From assembly GCF_020179755.1 (NCBI RefSeq), contig NZ_JAIUCY010000005.1, positions 1 through 64,000 of the forward strand: DNA of 64,000 nucleotides, given 5' to 3'. Shown here one piece after another: positions 29,334 to 37,637 of the stretch (position 1 is its first letter; each line of letters opens with the position of its first letter). Under the pieces are notes generated by a model. The model worked only from the letters and a program-made list of their open reading frames with translations. It searched no databases and was not told the origin of the DNA. A program made the position numbers and the translations under genes. Source of the DNA: Herbaspirillum sp. alder98. GTDB lineage: Bacteria > Pseudomonadota > Gammaproteobacteria > Burkholderiales > Burkholderiaceae_D.

Positions 29334-30521
29334 ATGGAAGCGGCATCCCACCATCTCACCCGGGTCATCAGCCACGGCATGAATGCCGACACGGTGATCT
29401 CGGACTGGCCGGCGCTGACCTCGGCCGAAGTGGCGCGCGTCCTGCAGCATTACCCGCAGGCGGGCAAGCCCCAACGACTCGAATGGCATAGCCCGCGCCC
29501 GTTCTCGGCGGCCTGCGTGATGCACACCGACGCCGGCGAGATCTTCGTCAAGCGTCATCACGTCCGCGTGCGCGATGTGGCCGCGCTGGCCGAAGAGCAT
29601 CGTTTCGTGGCGCATCTGCACGCCAACGGCTTGCCGGTCAGCACCGCCCTGCAAACCACCGATGGCGCCACCGCACTGACCGACGAGCACTGGACTTACG
29701 AAGTGTTCTGGCTGGCGCCGGGGGTAGACCTGTACCGCGACGCCCTGTCGTGGACGCCTTTTTCCAGCACCGCGCATGCGCACTCGGCCGGTCACATGCT
29801 GGCGCGCCTGCACCAGGCTGCACGCGGCTACGACGCGCCGGCGCGCAGCGCGCGTCCGCTGATCTCCAGCTTCACCATTTTTTCGCAGGAAGACCCGGTG
29901 CGTCCGCTGCAGCACTATATAGAGCAGCGCCCGGCGATTGCCGACTATCTGCAGGAGCGCCCCTGGCGTGGCGAAGTGGCGCAACACCTGCTGCCGTTTC
30001 ACGCGCGCCTGAAGCCTTATCTGGATGAGCTGACACCACTCTGGACGCACAACGACTGGCATGCGTCGAATCTGTTATGGAGTGACGCCAGCGCCACCGC
30101 GCAAGCCCAGACGGTACTCGACTTCGGCTTGAGCGACCGCACCAGCGCGCTGCATGACGTGGCCACCGCGATCGAGCGCAATATCGTCGAATGGCTGGCG
30201 ATACCGCATCGACCGGACCAGCTGGTGCACCTCGACCTGCTGGACGCCCTGCTCGATGGCTACGATACCCTGCTGCCACTGGGAGCGCGCCAGATCCACG
30301 CACTGGCGGCGCTGCTGCCCCTGGTGCATGCCGAGTTTGCGCTGGCCGAACTGGATTACTTCCATGGGGTGACGCAGTCGCCGCAGAACGCGGCACTGGC
30401 CTACGATACCTACTTCCTGGGACACGCCGCCTGGTTCAATGGCGATGAAGGGCAACGCCTGCTGGCGCACCTTGAGGCGCGCGCGGAGCGGGTGGCGAAA
30501 AAGGCATCAACGTCGACCTGA
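29334..30521 (+). CDS. Aminoglycoside-phosphotransferase-fold kinase
   Basis: The 395-residue protein has the APH/choline-kinase catalytic motif HNDWHASNLLW (H239, D241, N246) and the metal-binding DFG at 263-265. FVKRHH near residue 71 could be the nucleotide Lys. It has no signal peptide, so it is cytosolic. The family phosphorylates small molecules (aminoglycosides, choline, homoserine, sugars). The substrate here is unknown, but tight linkage to a siderophore receptor hints at processing of an imported compound. ATG 29334 is 7 bases past the receptor stop. Confidence 0.8.
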   Translation: MEAASHHLTRVISHGMNADTVISDWPALTSAEVARVLQHYPQAGKPQRLEWHSPRPFSAACVMHTDAGEIFVKRHHVRVRDVAALAEEHRFVAHLHANGLPVSTALQTTDGATALTDEHWTYEVFWLAPGVDLYRDALSWTPFSSTAHAHSAGHMLARLHQAARGYDAPARSARPLISSFTIFSQEDPVRPLQHYIEQRPAIADYLQERPWRGEVAQHLLPFHARLKPYLDELTPLWTHNDWHASNLLWSDASATAQAQTVLDFGLSDRTSALHDVATAIERNIVEWLAIPHRPDQLVHLDLLDALLDGYDTLLPLGARQIHALAALLPLVHAEFALAELDYFHGVTQSPQNAALAYDTYFLGHAAWFNGDEGQRLLAHLEARAERVAKKASTST

Positions 30522-30571
30522 TGAACGCCGGAACGACGCGCTTGTAGTGACATCGACATCCTGTCCTACCT

Positions 30572-30604
30572 CCCGTCGTCCTGACGAAAGTCAGGACCCA
30601 GCGT
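30572..30604. repeat. Short REP-like hairpin element
   Basis: GTCCTGA (30578-30584), loop CGAAAG, TCAGGAC (30591-30597), flanked by cccgtc and ccagcg. This matches the look of dispersed intergenic hairpin repeats (CCCGTC...GCGAAAG...CCAG) widespread in Proteobacteria. A cousin occurs at 61636-61665. Confidence 0.5.
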
Positions 30605-30628
30605 CTTCACGACTGACAGCCACACCCC

Positions 30629-31174
30629 TCAGGCCGCAAAGTCCTTGATGACCTGTGGCTCGATCAACACCATGTTTTCGTTGGCGCCGAGCCAGATCTG
30701 GCCATCCTGGATCGTGCATTGCAATTGCATGCTGCGCTGGGCCAGCGCCGCCAGGGCCTGGCTGGCGTCGGCGTCGATGTTGACGACCCGGAGGTTCTTG
30801 GCGCGCTCGACACGACTGCCGGTCTGGTTCCACCAGATGTTGGACACGCTGCTGTAGCTATAGACGATGACCCGCTCCGACCGCCCGCAGGCCTTGAGGA
30901 TGGCGCGGTCATCAGGCTGGCCGACTTCGATCCAGAGATCGATCGCACCGGTCAGGTCTTTCTGCCACAGGTCTGGCTCATCGGTATCCGACAGGCCCTT
31001 GCCGAAGCCCAATGTCTCGCTGGCATTGAGCGCAAAGGCCAGCACCCGGATCATCATGCGTTCGTCGGTCTCGGACGGATGACGGGCAATGGTCAACGGG
31101 TGCGACTGATAGTAATGCCGGTCCATGTCGGAGATCTGGAGTTCGGCTTTATAGATAGTGGATTTGAGCGCCAT
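30629..31174 (-). CDS. yaeQ: YaeQ family protein
   Basis: The 181-residue protein begins MALKSTIYKAELQISDMDR and contains HPSETDERMMIRVLAFAL, WIEVGQPDDRAILKACGR and VYSYSS, the conserved blocks of YaeQ, a PD-(D/E)XK-fold family. E. coli YaeQ has been linked to RfaH-type suppression, but its biochemical role is unclear. The E, D and E/Q pattern of the nuclease-like fold appears kept. I start at 31174; the upstream extension is promoter DNA. It seems monocistronic. Confidence 0.92.
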   Translation of the reverse strand: MALKSTIYKAELQISDMDRHYYQSHPLTIARHPSETDERMMIRVLAFALNASETLGFGKGLSDTDEPDLWQKDLTGAIDLWIEVGQPDDRAILKACGRSERVIVYSYSSVSNIWWNQTGSRVERAKNLRVVNIDADASQALAALAQRSMQLQCTIQDGQIWLGANENMVLIEPQVIKDFAA

Positions 31175-31278
31175 GAATCGTCTGGTTGGTTTGCGCAACG
31201 CCGGCTGGCGCGGCCAAAGGTTGGCAAGCATAGCCGATCCCGGGCCTCCCGGCCATGGCACGCATGCGACAATATCGC

Positions 31279-31857
31279 ATGCAAAATCAAGCCGACACCC
31301 CAACCGACGACCAGATCGAGGCACTAACACGTGCCTGGCTGGAGCAAGCTGTCATCGGACTGAACCTGTGCCCGTTCGCCAAGGCCGTCCACGTCAAGCA
31401 GCAGATCCGCTATCGCGTCACCCGCGCCACCGACTGGAACACCCTCGGCGAACATCTCGACGAAGAGCTGACGCTGCTGGCCGAGAGCGATGCCAATAAC
31501 ATCGACACCACGCTGCTGATCATTCCACTCGCATTGGAGCAGTTCGACGAGTACACCGATTTTCTGGATTGGGCCGAACGCATTCTGGAAAGAGCCGGAC
31601 TCGAAGGCGTATTGCAGATCGCCAGTTTTCACCCGCAATACCAATTTGCCGACGCAGAACCGGACGATATCGAGAATTTCAGTAACCGCTCGCCTTTTCC
31701 CGTACTCCATCTGTTGCGAGAAAGCAGCATCGACCGCGCGGTCGCTGCCTACCCCGACGCCAGTGCAATCTTCGAGAAGAACATGGCTACCCTGCGGGAT
31801 TTGGGCTTATCTGGCTGGAATATGCTGCCATTTGTCGTGACAAACAAACAACCCTAG
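31279..31857 (+). CDS. DUF1415 family protein
   Basis: The 192-residue cytosolic protein carries the DUF1415 core: AWLEQAVIGLNLCPFAKAV near residue 25, TTLLIIPLALEQFDEYTDFL near 80, and FHPQYQFADAEPDDIENF near 120. Its function is unknown. The single Cys in NLCPFA is conserved in the family. I start at MQNQADTP (31279); an upstream ATG at 31255 is possible. It is divergent from yaeQ with about 105 bases between. Confidence 0.85.
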   Translation: MQNQADTPTDDQIEALTRAWLEQAVIGLNLCPFAKAVHVKQQIRYRVTRATDWNTLGEHLDEELTLLAESDANNIDTTLLIIPLALEQFDEYTDFLDWAERILERAGLEGVLQIASFHPQYQFADAEPDDIENFSNRSPFPVLHLLRESSIDRAVAAYPDASAIFEKNMATLRDLGLSGWNMLPFVVTNKQP

Positions 31858-32195
31858 CAAATCTCGAAAAAATCCTGTTAATATCTGTTACAAATTCGAG
31901 ATGGGTTTCTGCAACTATTGTGGAATAGTTTTTTCTGAACACATGAATAATGTGCAATTATTTCTACATAGACATAGAATTACTGCGTGACTATTAGAAT
32001 TTAACTTCACAGGTCAGAGAACCCGATACCACTTTTTTGAAGTCGTTCTTTGATAGGACTAGTCGATATCTCGTAGAAAACGAGCCCTAAGGGCCGCAGT
32101 CTCAGATAAAGTTAGTCGCGTTTTGCAGTTTTACCAACAATTAATGCTTAGGCCTCGAGCCTTGACAAACATCTGCATAATGGAACGTCCCGATC
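31858..32195. other. AT-rich gene-free leader before a small HTH gene
   Basis: About 338 bases, clearly AT-richer than the surrounding genes. No ORF, riboswitch or RNA gene could be supported. TTGACA at 32162-32167 has no -10 at a usable distance from the start at 32196. It could hold a distal promoter or a long 5' leader. Confidence 0.5.
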
Positions 32196-32543
32196 ATGAC
32201 TACAACTACAGATACTGCTGAAACTAACTCGTTCACCGACAACGTCAATTACGACCCCAACCATCTGTTGGACGCGTTGATCGAGAAGTTGCATTTGAAG
32301 AACGACGCTGCACTGTCGCGCGCACTCGAAGTGGCGCCACCGGTCATCAGCAAGATCCGCCATCGTCGCTTGCCAGTGGGCGCATCGCTGCTCATCCGCA
32401 TGCACGAAGTGAGTGAATTGTCGATTCGCGAGTTACGCGAGCTGATGGGCGACCGTCGCGAAAAATTCCGCATCAGCGACAAGCAGTTCAAGCCAAAGCC
32501 AGGTCAACCGGCCGTCGCGCCGACCAGCGGCAGCGCAGAATGA
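32196..32543 (+). CDS. Small helix-turn-helix protein
   Basis: The 115-residue protein is acidic at the N-terminus and has a Cro/XRE-like HTH at about residues 22-70 (HLLDALIEKLHLKNDAALSR, then ALEVAPPVISKIRHRRLP). The Pro/Lys-rich tail is probably disordered. It lacks a ligand domain. It resembles solitary small HTH proteins seen in Oxalobacteraceae, but I cannot name its target. It has its own terminator and stands alone, behind a long AT-rich leader. Confidence 0.78.
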   Translation: MTTTTDTAETNSFTDNVNYDPNHLLDALIEKLHLKNDAALSRALEVAPPVISKIRHRRLPVGASLLIRMHEVSELSIRELRELMGDRREKFRISDKQFKPKPGQPAVAPTSGSAE

Positions 32544-32573
32544 AAAACGGAGCCTGCTGGCTCCGTTTTTTTT
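32544..32573 (+). terminator. Rho-independent terminator of the small HTH gene
   Basis: AACGGAGCC (32546-32554), loop TGCT, GGCTCCGTT (32559-32567), then a T-run. The hairpin starts right at the stop codon. The opposing A-run may let it work for cysM too. Confidence 0.93.
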
Positions 32574-32643
32574 CCGCTCCCTGATTCCAGGCCTCAGATT
32601 CCAGGCCGCGCCAGCAGCAATGCCGGCGCGGCCTTGTCATTGG

Positions 32644-33546
32644 TTATGCCGGGAACACCCCGGTCGAGAGATAGCGGTCGCCGCGATCGCAGACGATGAA
32701 GACGATGGTGGCGTTCTCGACCTGATGCGCCAGGCGCACCGCCACTTCGCAGGCGCCGGCGGCCGAGATGCCGCAGAACAGCCCTTCGGTGACCGCCAGC
32801 TTGCGGGCCATGTTTTCGGCATCGGCCTGGCTGACCGACTCGGTCAGGTCCACCCGCGAGCGATCGAAAATCTTCGGCAGGTAGGCTTCGGGCCATTTGC
32901 GAATGCCGGGAATCGATGAGCCGTCTTCCGGCTGGGCGCCGACGATCTGCACTGCCGCGCTTTGCTCCTTGAGGTATTGCGCGACCCCCATGATGGTGCC
33001 GGTGGTACCCATGGCGCTGACGAAGTGGGTAATGCCGCCCTTGGTGTCGCGCCAGATTTCGGGACCGGTGGTCTCGTAGTGCGCCAGTGGATTGTCCGGG
33101 TTGGCGAACTGGTCCAGGATCAGCCCCTGCCCTTCCTTCTGCATCTGCTCGGCCAGGTCACGGGCATATTCCATCCCGCCGCTCTTGGGCGTGAGCACGA
33201 TCCTGGCGCCGTACGCAGCCATGCTCTGGCGACGCTCTTCCGACAGGTTTTCCGGCATCAGCAGCACCATCTTGTAGCCGCGCATCGCCGCCACCATCGC
33301 CAGCGCAATGCCGGTGTTGCCGCTGGTGGCTTCGATCAGCGTATCGCCGGGCTTGATCTGGCCGCGCGCCTCGGCGCGGGTGATCATCGAATAGGCCGCG
33401 CGGTCCTTGACCGAACCTGCCGGGTTATTGCCCTCCAGCTTGCCCAGGATGATGTTATTGCGGCGTTTGGCCTCTTCGCCGCCGATGCGCGGCAGCTGGA
33501 TCAGCGGGGTATTGCCGATGGTCGATTCGATAGTCGGATAAGACAT
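32644..33546 (-). CDS. cysM: Cysteine synthase B (O-acetylserine sulfhydrylase B)
   Basis: The 300-residue PLP enzyme makes cysteine from O-acetylserine and sulfide or thiosulfate. PLP Lys47 sits in NPAGSVKDRAA, the phosphate loop region is EATSGNTGIALA, and SAMGTTGTIMGV binds the cofactor phosphate. The substrate-site pattern (GAQPEDGSSIPGIRKW) is CysM-like, as is the length (CysK is usually longer). It acts in the cytosol. It is monocistronic here, divergent from the AidB-like dehydrogenase gene. Confidence 0.93.
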   Translation of the reverse strand: MSYPTIESTIGNTPLIQLPRIGGEEAKRRNNIILGKLEGNNPAGSVKDRAAYSMITRAEARGQIKPGDTLIEATSGNTGIALAMVAAMRGYKMVLLMPENLSEERRQSMAAYGARIVLTPKSGGMEYARDLAEQMQKEGQGLILDQFANPDNPLAHYETTGPEIWRDTKGGITHFVSAMGTTGTIMGVAQYLKEQSAAVQIVGAQPEDGSSIPGIRKWPEAYLPKIFDRSRVDLTESVSQADAENMARKLAVTEGLFCGISAAGACEVAVRLAHQVENATIVFIVCDRGDRYLSTGVFPA

Positions 33547-33764
33547 TTGGCCTGGATTCCCTTGCGCAATCCTCGAGAGATCGCTCTATGGTCGAAACAA
33601 GCATTTTAATATGACTCAATAGCATGTGCCGGCCACCCAACCCAACAAGATGCTTATAAGGATATAGCCAATCCATTTAAACGAATTGGCCTACACTAGG
33701 ATTGAAGCACCCCGGCCGCAGATGGCGACGCATTTTCGACGACGTCGCCACGAAGGAGACATGC

Positions 33765-35411
33765 ATGCAGACCCACGACGTAAGCAACCAGGTCGCGCCA
33801 CTGGCTGAGATCAACCTCTACCAGGGCGACCTCGCCCTGCAGGAGGGCGTGCGCCACCATGGCGCCGGATGGCATGCCGCGATGCTGCAGGCGCAAGGCG
33901 CCGAGCTGGGCAGTGCCGAGGTGCAGCAGCTGGCCGAGCTGGCCAATCGGTACCCGCCCGAACTGCTGAGCCACGACCGCACCGGGCACCGGATCGACGC
34001 CGTGCAATTCCATCCGGCCTGGCATGCGCTGCTGGAACTGTTGCGCCGCGCCGGACTGCATGCGTTGCCCTGGATGCAACCGGGCGATGGCGCGCACGTC
34101 GCCCGTGCCGCAGGCGTCTACCTGCACGGCCAGGTCGAAGCGGGCTCGTTGTGCCCTAACACCATGACCTTCGCCGCGATACCGGTACTGCAGCAAGAAC
34201 CCGAACTGTTCGCGCAACTGCAGAGCCGCCTGTTCGCGCGCGAGCACGACGGCCGCGACCTGCCGTTGCATCTCAAGCGCTCGGCACTGATCGGCATGGG
34301 CATGACCGAAAAGCAGGGCGGCTCCGACGTGCGCAGCAATGCCTCGACGGCCATCGCGGTGGCCGCAGCCGGGCGTGGCGCGGCGTACCTGTTGTCGGGT
34401 CACAAATGGTTTTTCTCGGCGCCAATGTGCGACGCCCACCTGATGCTGGCGCGCAGCGAGCAGGGGCTGTCGTGCTTTTTCGTACCTCGCTGGTTGCCCG
34501 ATGGCGGCAAGAATCCGATTCACATCCAGCGCCTCAAGGACAAGCTGGGCAACCGCTCCAATGCCAGCGCCGAAGTCGAGTTCGACGAAGCCTGGGGGCT
34601 GATGATCGGCGACGAGGGGCGCGGCATCGCCACCATCATCGAGATGGCCAACCACACCCGCCTGGACTGCGTCATCGGAAGCGCGGCCCTGATGCGCCAG
34701 GCGCTGGTGCAGGCGATCCACCATGCGCGCCATCGCAGCGCCTTCGGTCGTCATCTGGCCGAGCACGCATTGATGCGCAACGTGCTGGCCGACCTGGCGC
34801 TGGAAAGCGAAGCCGCCACCCAGCTCATGCTGCGCCTGGCGCATGCCTTCGACGCCCCCGACGATCCGCTGGAGCGAGCATGGAAACGCATCGTCACACC
34901 GGCGGCCAAGTTCTGGATCTGCAAGCGCGCGCTGGAATTTACCGGTGAATGCATGGAAGTCTGGGGCGGCAACGGCTATGTCGAAACCGGCCCCATGGCG
35001 CGCCTCTATCGCGAAGCGCCCGTCAATTCGATCTGGGAAGGCTCGGGCAACGTGATGTGCCTGGATGTGCTGCGGGCCATCGAGCGCGAAGCGCAGGGGT
35101 TCATCCTGCTGCTGGAACAGCTTGACCAGGCGGCAACAGAACACCCGATGCTAGCCAGGCAGATGCATGAATTCAAGCTGACGCTGTCGATACCGGCCGA
35201 GCAACGCGAAGGGCATGCGCGCCGGCTGGTGCAGCAACTGGTGCTGGCCTTACAGGCAATGCTGATGCTGCAGCATGCACCGGCCACCGCGGCCGATGCA
35301 TTCCTGGGCAGTCGCGGCGAGCGCGACGGCGAACGGATATTCGGTACGCTGGACTCAACCTCGCCCACGGCGATGGAATCGATACTGCAGCGAGCGTGGC
35401 CAGCGCACTAA
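33765..35411 (+). CDS. Acyl-CoA dehydrogenase-family protein, AidB type
   Basis: The 548-residue flavoprotein is longer than ordinary acyl-CoA dehydrogenases and matches the AidB group. FAD-site blocks MGMTEKQGGSDVRSN and LSGHKWFFSAPMCD are present, as are RLKDKLGNRSNASAEVEF and the C-terminal VWGGNGYVETGPMARLYREA with the nearby WEGSGNVMCLDVLRA. E. coli AidB is an Ada-induced alkylation-response protein; enzymatic substrates are uncertain. AAGGAG at 33753-33758 and ATG 33765 set the start. No Ada box was recognised. Confidence 0.88.
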   Translation: MQTHDVSNQVAPLAEINLYQGDLALQEGVRHHGAGWHAAMLQAQGAELGSAEVQQLAELANRYPPELLSHDRTGHRIDAVQFHPAWHALLELLRRAGLHALPWMQPGDGAHVARAAGVYLHGQVEAGSLCPNTMTFAAIPVLQQEPELFAQLQSRLFAREHDGRDLPLHLKRSALIGMGMTEKQGGSDVRSNASTAIAVAAAGRGAAYLLSGHKWFFSAPMCDAHLMLARSEQGLSCFFVPRWLPDGGKNPIHIQRLKDKLGNRSNASAEVEFDEAWGLMIGDEGRGIATIIEMANHTRLDCVIGSAALMRQALVQAIHHARHRSAFGRHLAEHALMRNVLADLALESEAATQLMLRLAHAFDAPDDPLERAWKRIVTPAAKFWICKRALEFTGECMEVWGGNGYVETGPMARLYREAPVNSIWEGSGNVMCLDVLRAIEREAQGFILLLEQLDQAATEHPMLARQMHEFKLTLSIPAEQREGHARRLVQQLVLALQAMLMLQHAPATAADAFLGSRGERDGERIFGTLDSTSPTAMESILQRAWPAH

Positions 35412-35440
35412 CTTTCCCGGCATCAACATGCATCGTCAGA

Positions 35441-35461
35441 ATGTAAATTTATTCTTTACAT
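35441..35461. promoter_or_regulatory. Inverted repeat upstream of a PEP-CTERM gene
   Basis: ATGTAAA (35441-35447), 7 bases, TTTACAT (35455-35461): a perfect 7-bp inverted repeat about 95 bases before the start. A related GTAAA...TTTAC palindrome precedes the other PEP-CTERM gene in this window. Confidence 0.45.
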
Positions 35462-35553
35462 GATGCTCTTCCACGCCTAATTTTTTGATATCTTTCCCCT
35501 GCGCCAAAAAGAGCATCTCAATATCTCAATCAGAATTCAAACAAGGGGAAACG

Positions 35554-36255
35554 ATGTCGATCAGCACTATCCGCAGTAAACTTTTTATTAGTTTTTTTGC
35601 TTTCCTCACCCTGACTTGCGCCACGCAAGCCGAAGCAGCGCCGCAGCCTCAAACCATTACTTTTTCCGGCGACGGAACATTGAGCATCCCGGGCATCAGG
35701 GGACTCATCGAGCGGCAGAATCAGACACTGCTCTGGACATCGCTCAATTACGCTAACAATGTGTACGCCGCAGACCTGAAATATGGAATCGGTGCCAGCA
35801 CGGGCTCCATCATGGGCTATGGCATAGCGAGCCCTAAGGCGGACTATCACATCAACCAGGTGAAGTTGGACGTCACTTCACTCGCCCCTGGAAGTCGAAT
35901 CCTGGCCTTGCCCTATTATTACGATCCGGTCACCCTTCGCTACAACACGGAAACAAACGTACAGTATGGTCTGTCCTTTCTAACCCAGCCAGGCAGCTAT
36001 ACCGTCAAACTGCCATCGAACACGACACAGATCGTTTTCGCCGTAATATGGAACGGAATCGACCCGATTTCCTCTTATTCGGCCTCTCTATCGATCAAAT
36101 CGATGACAGTTACGCCCTACGGAATCCTCCCAGCGGTCCCGGAAGCTGAAACATACGTCATGATGCTCGTTGGCCTGTTATTGGTCGGCGCCGTGTCGTA
36201 TCGCCGTCATCTCCGCATTGACACTGGTGACAGTGCACAGGCGGCAATGGCCTGA
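35554..36255 (+). CDS. PEP-CTERM-sorted exported protein
   Basis: The 233-residue protein has a signal peptide (cleavage near QAEAAP at about 28-30) and a C-terminal sorting signal: VPEAET at 195-200, a hydrophobic stretch 201-215 and the basic YRRH. That is the PEP-CTERM architecture recognised by exosortase/EpsH-type transpeptidases, with PEA in place of PEP. The middle is beta-rich and of unknown function; such proteins end up at the outer surface or in exopolysaccharide. No exosortase gene is in the window. AAGGGGAAA gives a strong start at 35554. Confidence 0.85.
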   Translation: MSISTIRSKLFISFFAFLTLTCATQAEAAPQPQTITFSGDGTLSIPGIRGLIERQNQTLLWTSLNYANNVYAADLKYGIGASTGSIMGYGIASPKADYHINQVKLDVTSLAPGSRILALPYYYDPVTLRYNTETNVQYGLSFLTQPGSYTVKLPSNTTQIVFAVIWNGIDPISSYSASLSIKSMTVTPYGILPAVPEAETYVMMLVGLLLVGAVSYRRHLRIDTGDSAQAAMA

Positions 36256-36267
36256 CGACTACCGGCG

Positions 36268-36301
36268 AAAAAATCCCCGGCCGACAGCCGGGGATTTTTT
36301 T
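36268..36301. terminator. Bidirectional Rho-independent terminator
   Basis: AATCCCCGGC (36272-36281) pairs with GCCGGGGATT (36287-36296), with A-run and T-run on either side. It separates the PEP-CTERM gene from the convergent sugar-acid operon and can serve both. Confidence 0.92.
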
Positions 36302-36305
36302 ACGG

Positions 36306-37631
36306 TCAAACCCCGCGCACCAGCAACTCGAACAGATCACTCCCCCCCATCTGCCCGCCCTTCAGCATCAACTCCACCCCGTCGAGTTGCGGCAGGTCGG
36401 CATGCGCGCGACACAGCGCCACCCCGGCCGACAGGTTGCCGATATAGGACAGCCCCCAGATATCGAGCGCCTTCAATGCATGACTGGACGTGTCCCCTCC
36501 CGCCACGCCCACCCGCGTCAATGGCACCGCCTGCAGCAAGCGACGCAGCAGTTCGCCACAGGCATGCGCCAGTTGCTGCGATGCGCCGCTGGCCGATAAC
36601 AATTGTCGTTCGCCCTGATGCGGCGCGGTGCATGCCAGCATGTGACGCCCCTGGCGCAAGCCATCGGCGATACGCGCGACGGTGGCCTGCAGATAGGACT
36701 GATCGTGTTCGATCAGTCGCTGCGGATCGAGCAGAATCTGGTCGTAGGAATGCGCCGCGCCGATCTGCTGCGCCGTGATCGGCGACAGGCTGCCGGCCAG
36801 CACCAGCACCGGCCCTCGCGCCGGCGCGATGTGGTTCGCCTGGTCCCGATGCGGTGCATCCAGCTGCCACCACGCCGCCAGCGCCTGCACCACGCTGCTG
36901 GCGCCGACGGCCAGCACACGCTGCCGCTGCGCGCGCGCCCAGATGAGCCCGCCGATGACGGGCAGGTCAGCCTCGCCGCTGACATCGAACAACACGGCAT
37001 CAGGGCGCGAGGCGGACAATGCATCGATCTGGTCATCGAGCGCGGCAGGGTCAAGATACTGGGGGTAATGCACTGCCTGCACCGTCAAGCCCTGGCGCGC
37101 CAGGTGCTTGCGCAGATCCGATTCATCCATGGGCGTCACCGGATGGCAACGCATGGTGGGATGACGGTCGATGCGCACCACTTCGCCACCGGCTTTCTCG
37201 GCGGCAAACAGATGACTGAACAGGCAGAAGCGGCGCAGGTTGGGCTGCCCGCCCACCATCGGCACGAACGGGTTATCAATGGTCTCGCGCCAGATTCGGA
37301 GGGCAGCGCCGATATTGCCGATCTGCACTCCGCTATCGAAGGTCGAGCAAATCTTGTAATGCGTCACCGGCACCTGGAGCGACGCGAAGAAACGCGCTAC
37401 CGGCGTCAGTTCGGCCCGCATCTGTTCACCGTCCATGGAGCGCGCCGCCCCGGCGATACCGATGCAATCGAGCGGCCCGGCCGCCCGCAATTGCGCCGCA
37501 TCCGGCACCCGCAAAAATAACAGGCTGCGCAAACCCGCCCGCGTGGCCGTGGCCAGGGTATCGGTGGCGCCGGTGAAGTCGTCGCCGTAGAAGGCCAGCC
37601 TGGGGTGGCCATCGATAAATGACGCGCTCAC
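36306..37631 (-). CDS. Four-carbon acid sugar kinase family protein (DUF1537; OiaK-like)
   Basis: The 441-residue ATP-dependent kinase begins with the hallmark YGDDFTGATDTLATATRAG (D16-D17 pair) of the OtnK/DtnK/OiaK group. The C-terminal nucleotide-binding half has VAGGDTSSHALKAL and MLKGGQMGGSDLF. The family phosphorylates four-carbon or branched acid sugars. It follows the RuBisCO-like gene by only 6 bases, as in 3-oxo-isoapionate pathways where the kinase OiaK makes the substrate of a RuBisCO-like decarboxylase. The substrate here is inferred from that pairing. Confidence 0.87.
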   Translation of the reverse strand: MSASFIDGHPRLAFYGDDFTGATDTLATATRAGLRSLLFLRVPDAAQLRAAGPLDCIGIAGAARSMDGEQMRAELTPVARFFASLQVPVTHYKICSTFDSGVQIGNIGAALRIWRETIDNPFVPMVGGQPNLRRFCLFSHLFAAEKAGGEVVRIDRHPTMRCHPVTPMDESDLRKHLARQGLTVQAVHYPQYLDPAALDDQIDALSASRPDAVLFDVSGEADLPVIGGLIWARAQRQRVLAVGASSVVQALAAWWQLDAPHRDQANHIAPARGPVLVLAGSLSPITAQQIGAAHSYDQILLDPQRLIEHDQSYLQATVARIADGLRQGRHMLACTAPHQGERQLLSASGASQQLAHACGELLRRLLQAVPLTRVGVAGGDTSSHALKALDIWGLSYIGNLSAGVALCRAHADLPQLDGVELMLKGGQMGGSDLFELLVRGV

Positions 37632-37637
37632 ATCACC

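Noticed and set aside
33696..35144. 482-aa frame opposite the AidB-like gene
   Set aside because: Antisense shadow without domain; the FAD-site motifs lie on the plus strand.
36306..37631. Reading the RLP-kinase locus as a photosynthetic or CO2-fixing RuBisCO system
   Set aside because: The second Lys of the KPK motif is Asn and there is no small subunit or phosphoribulokinase.
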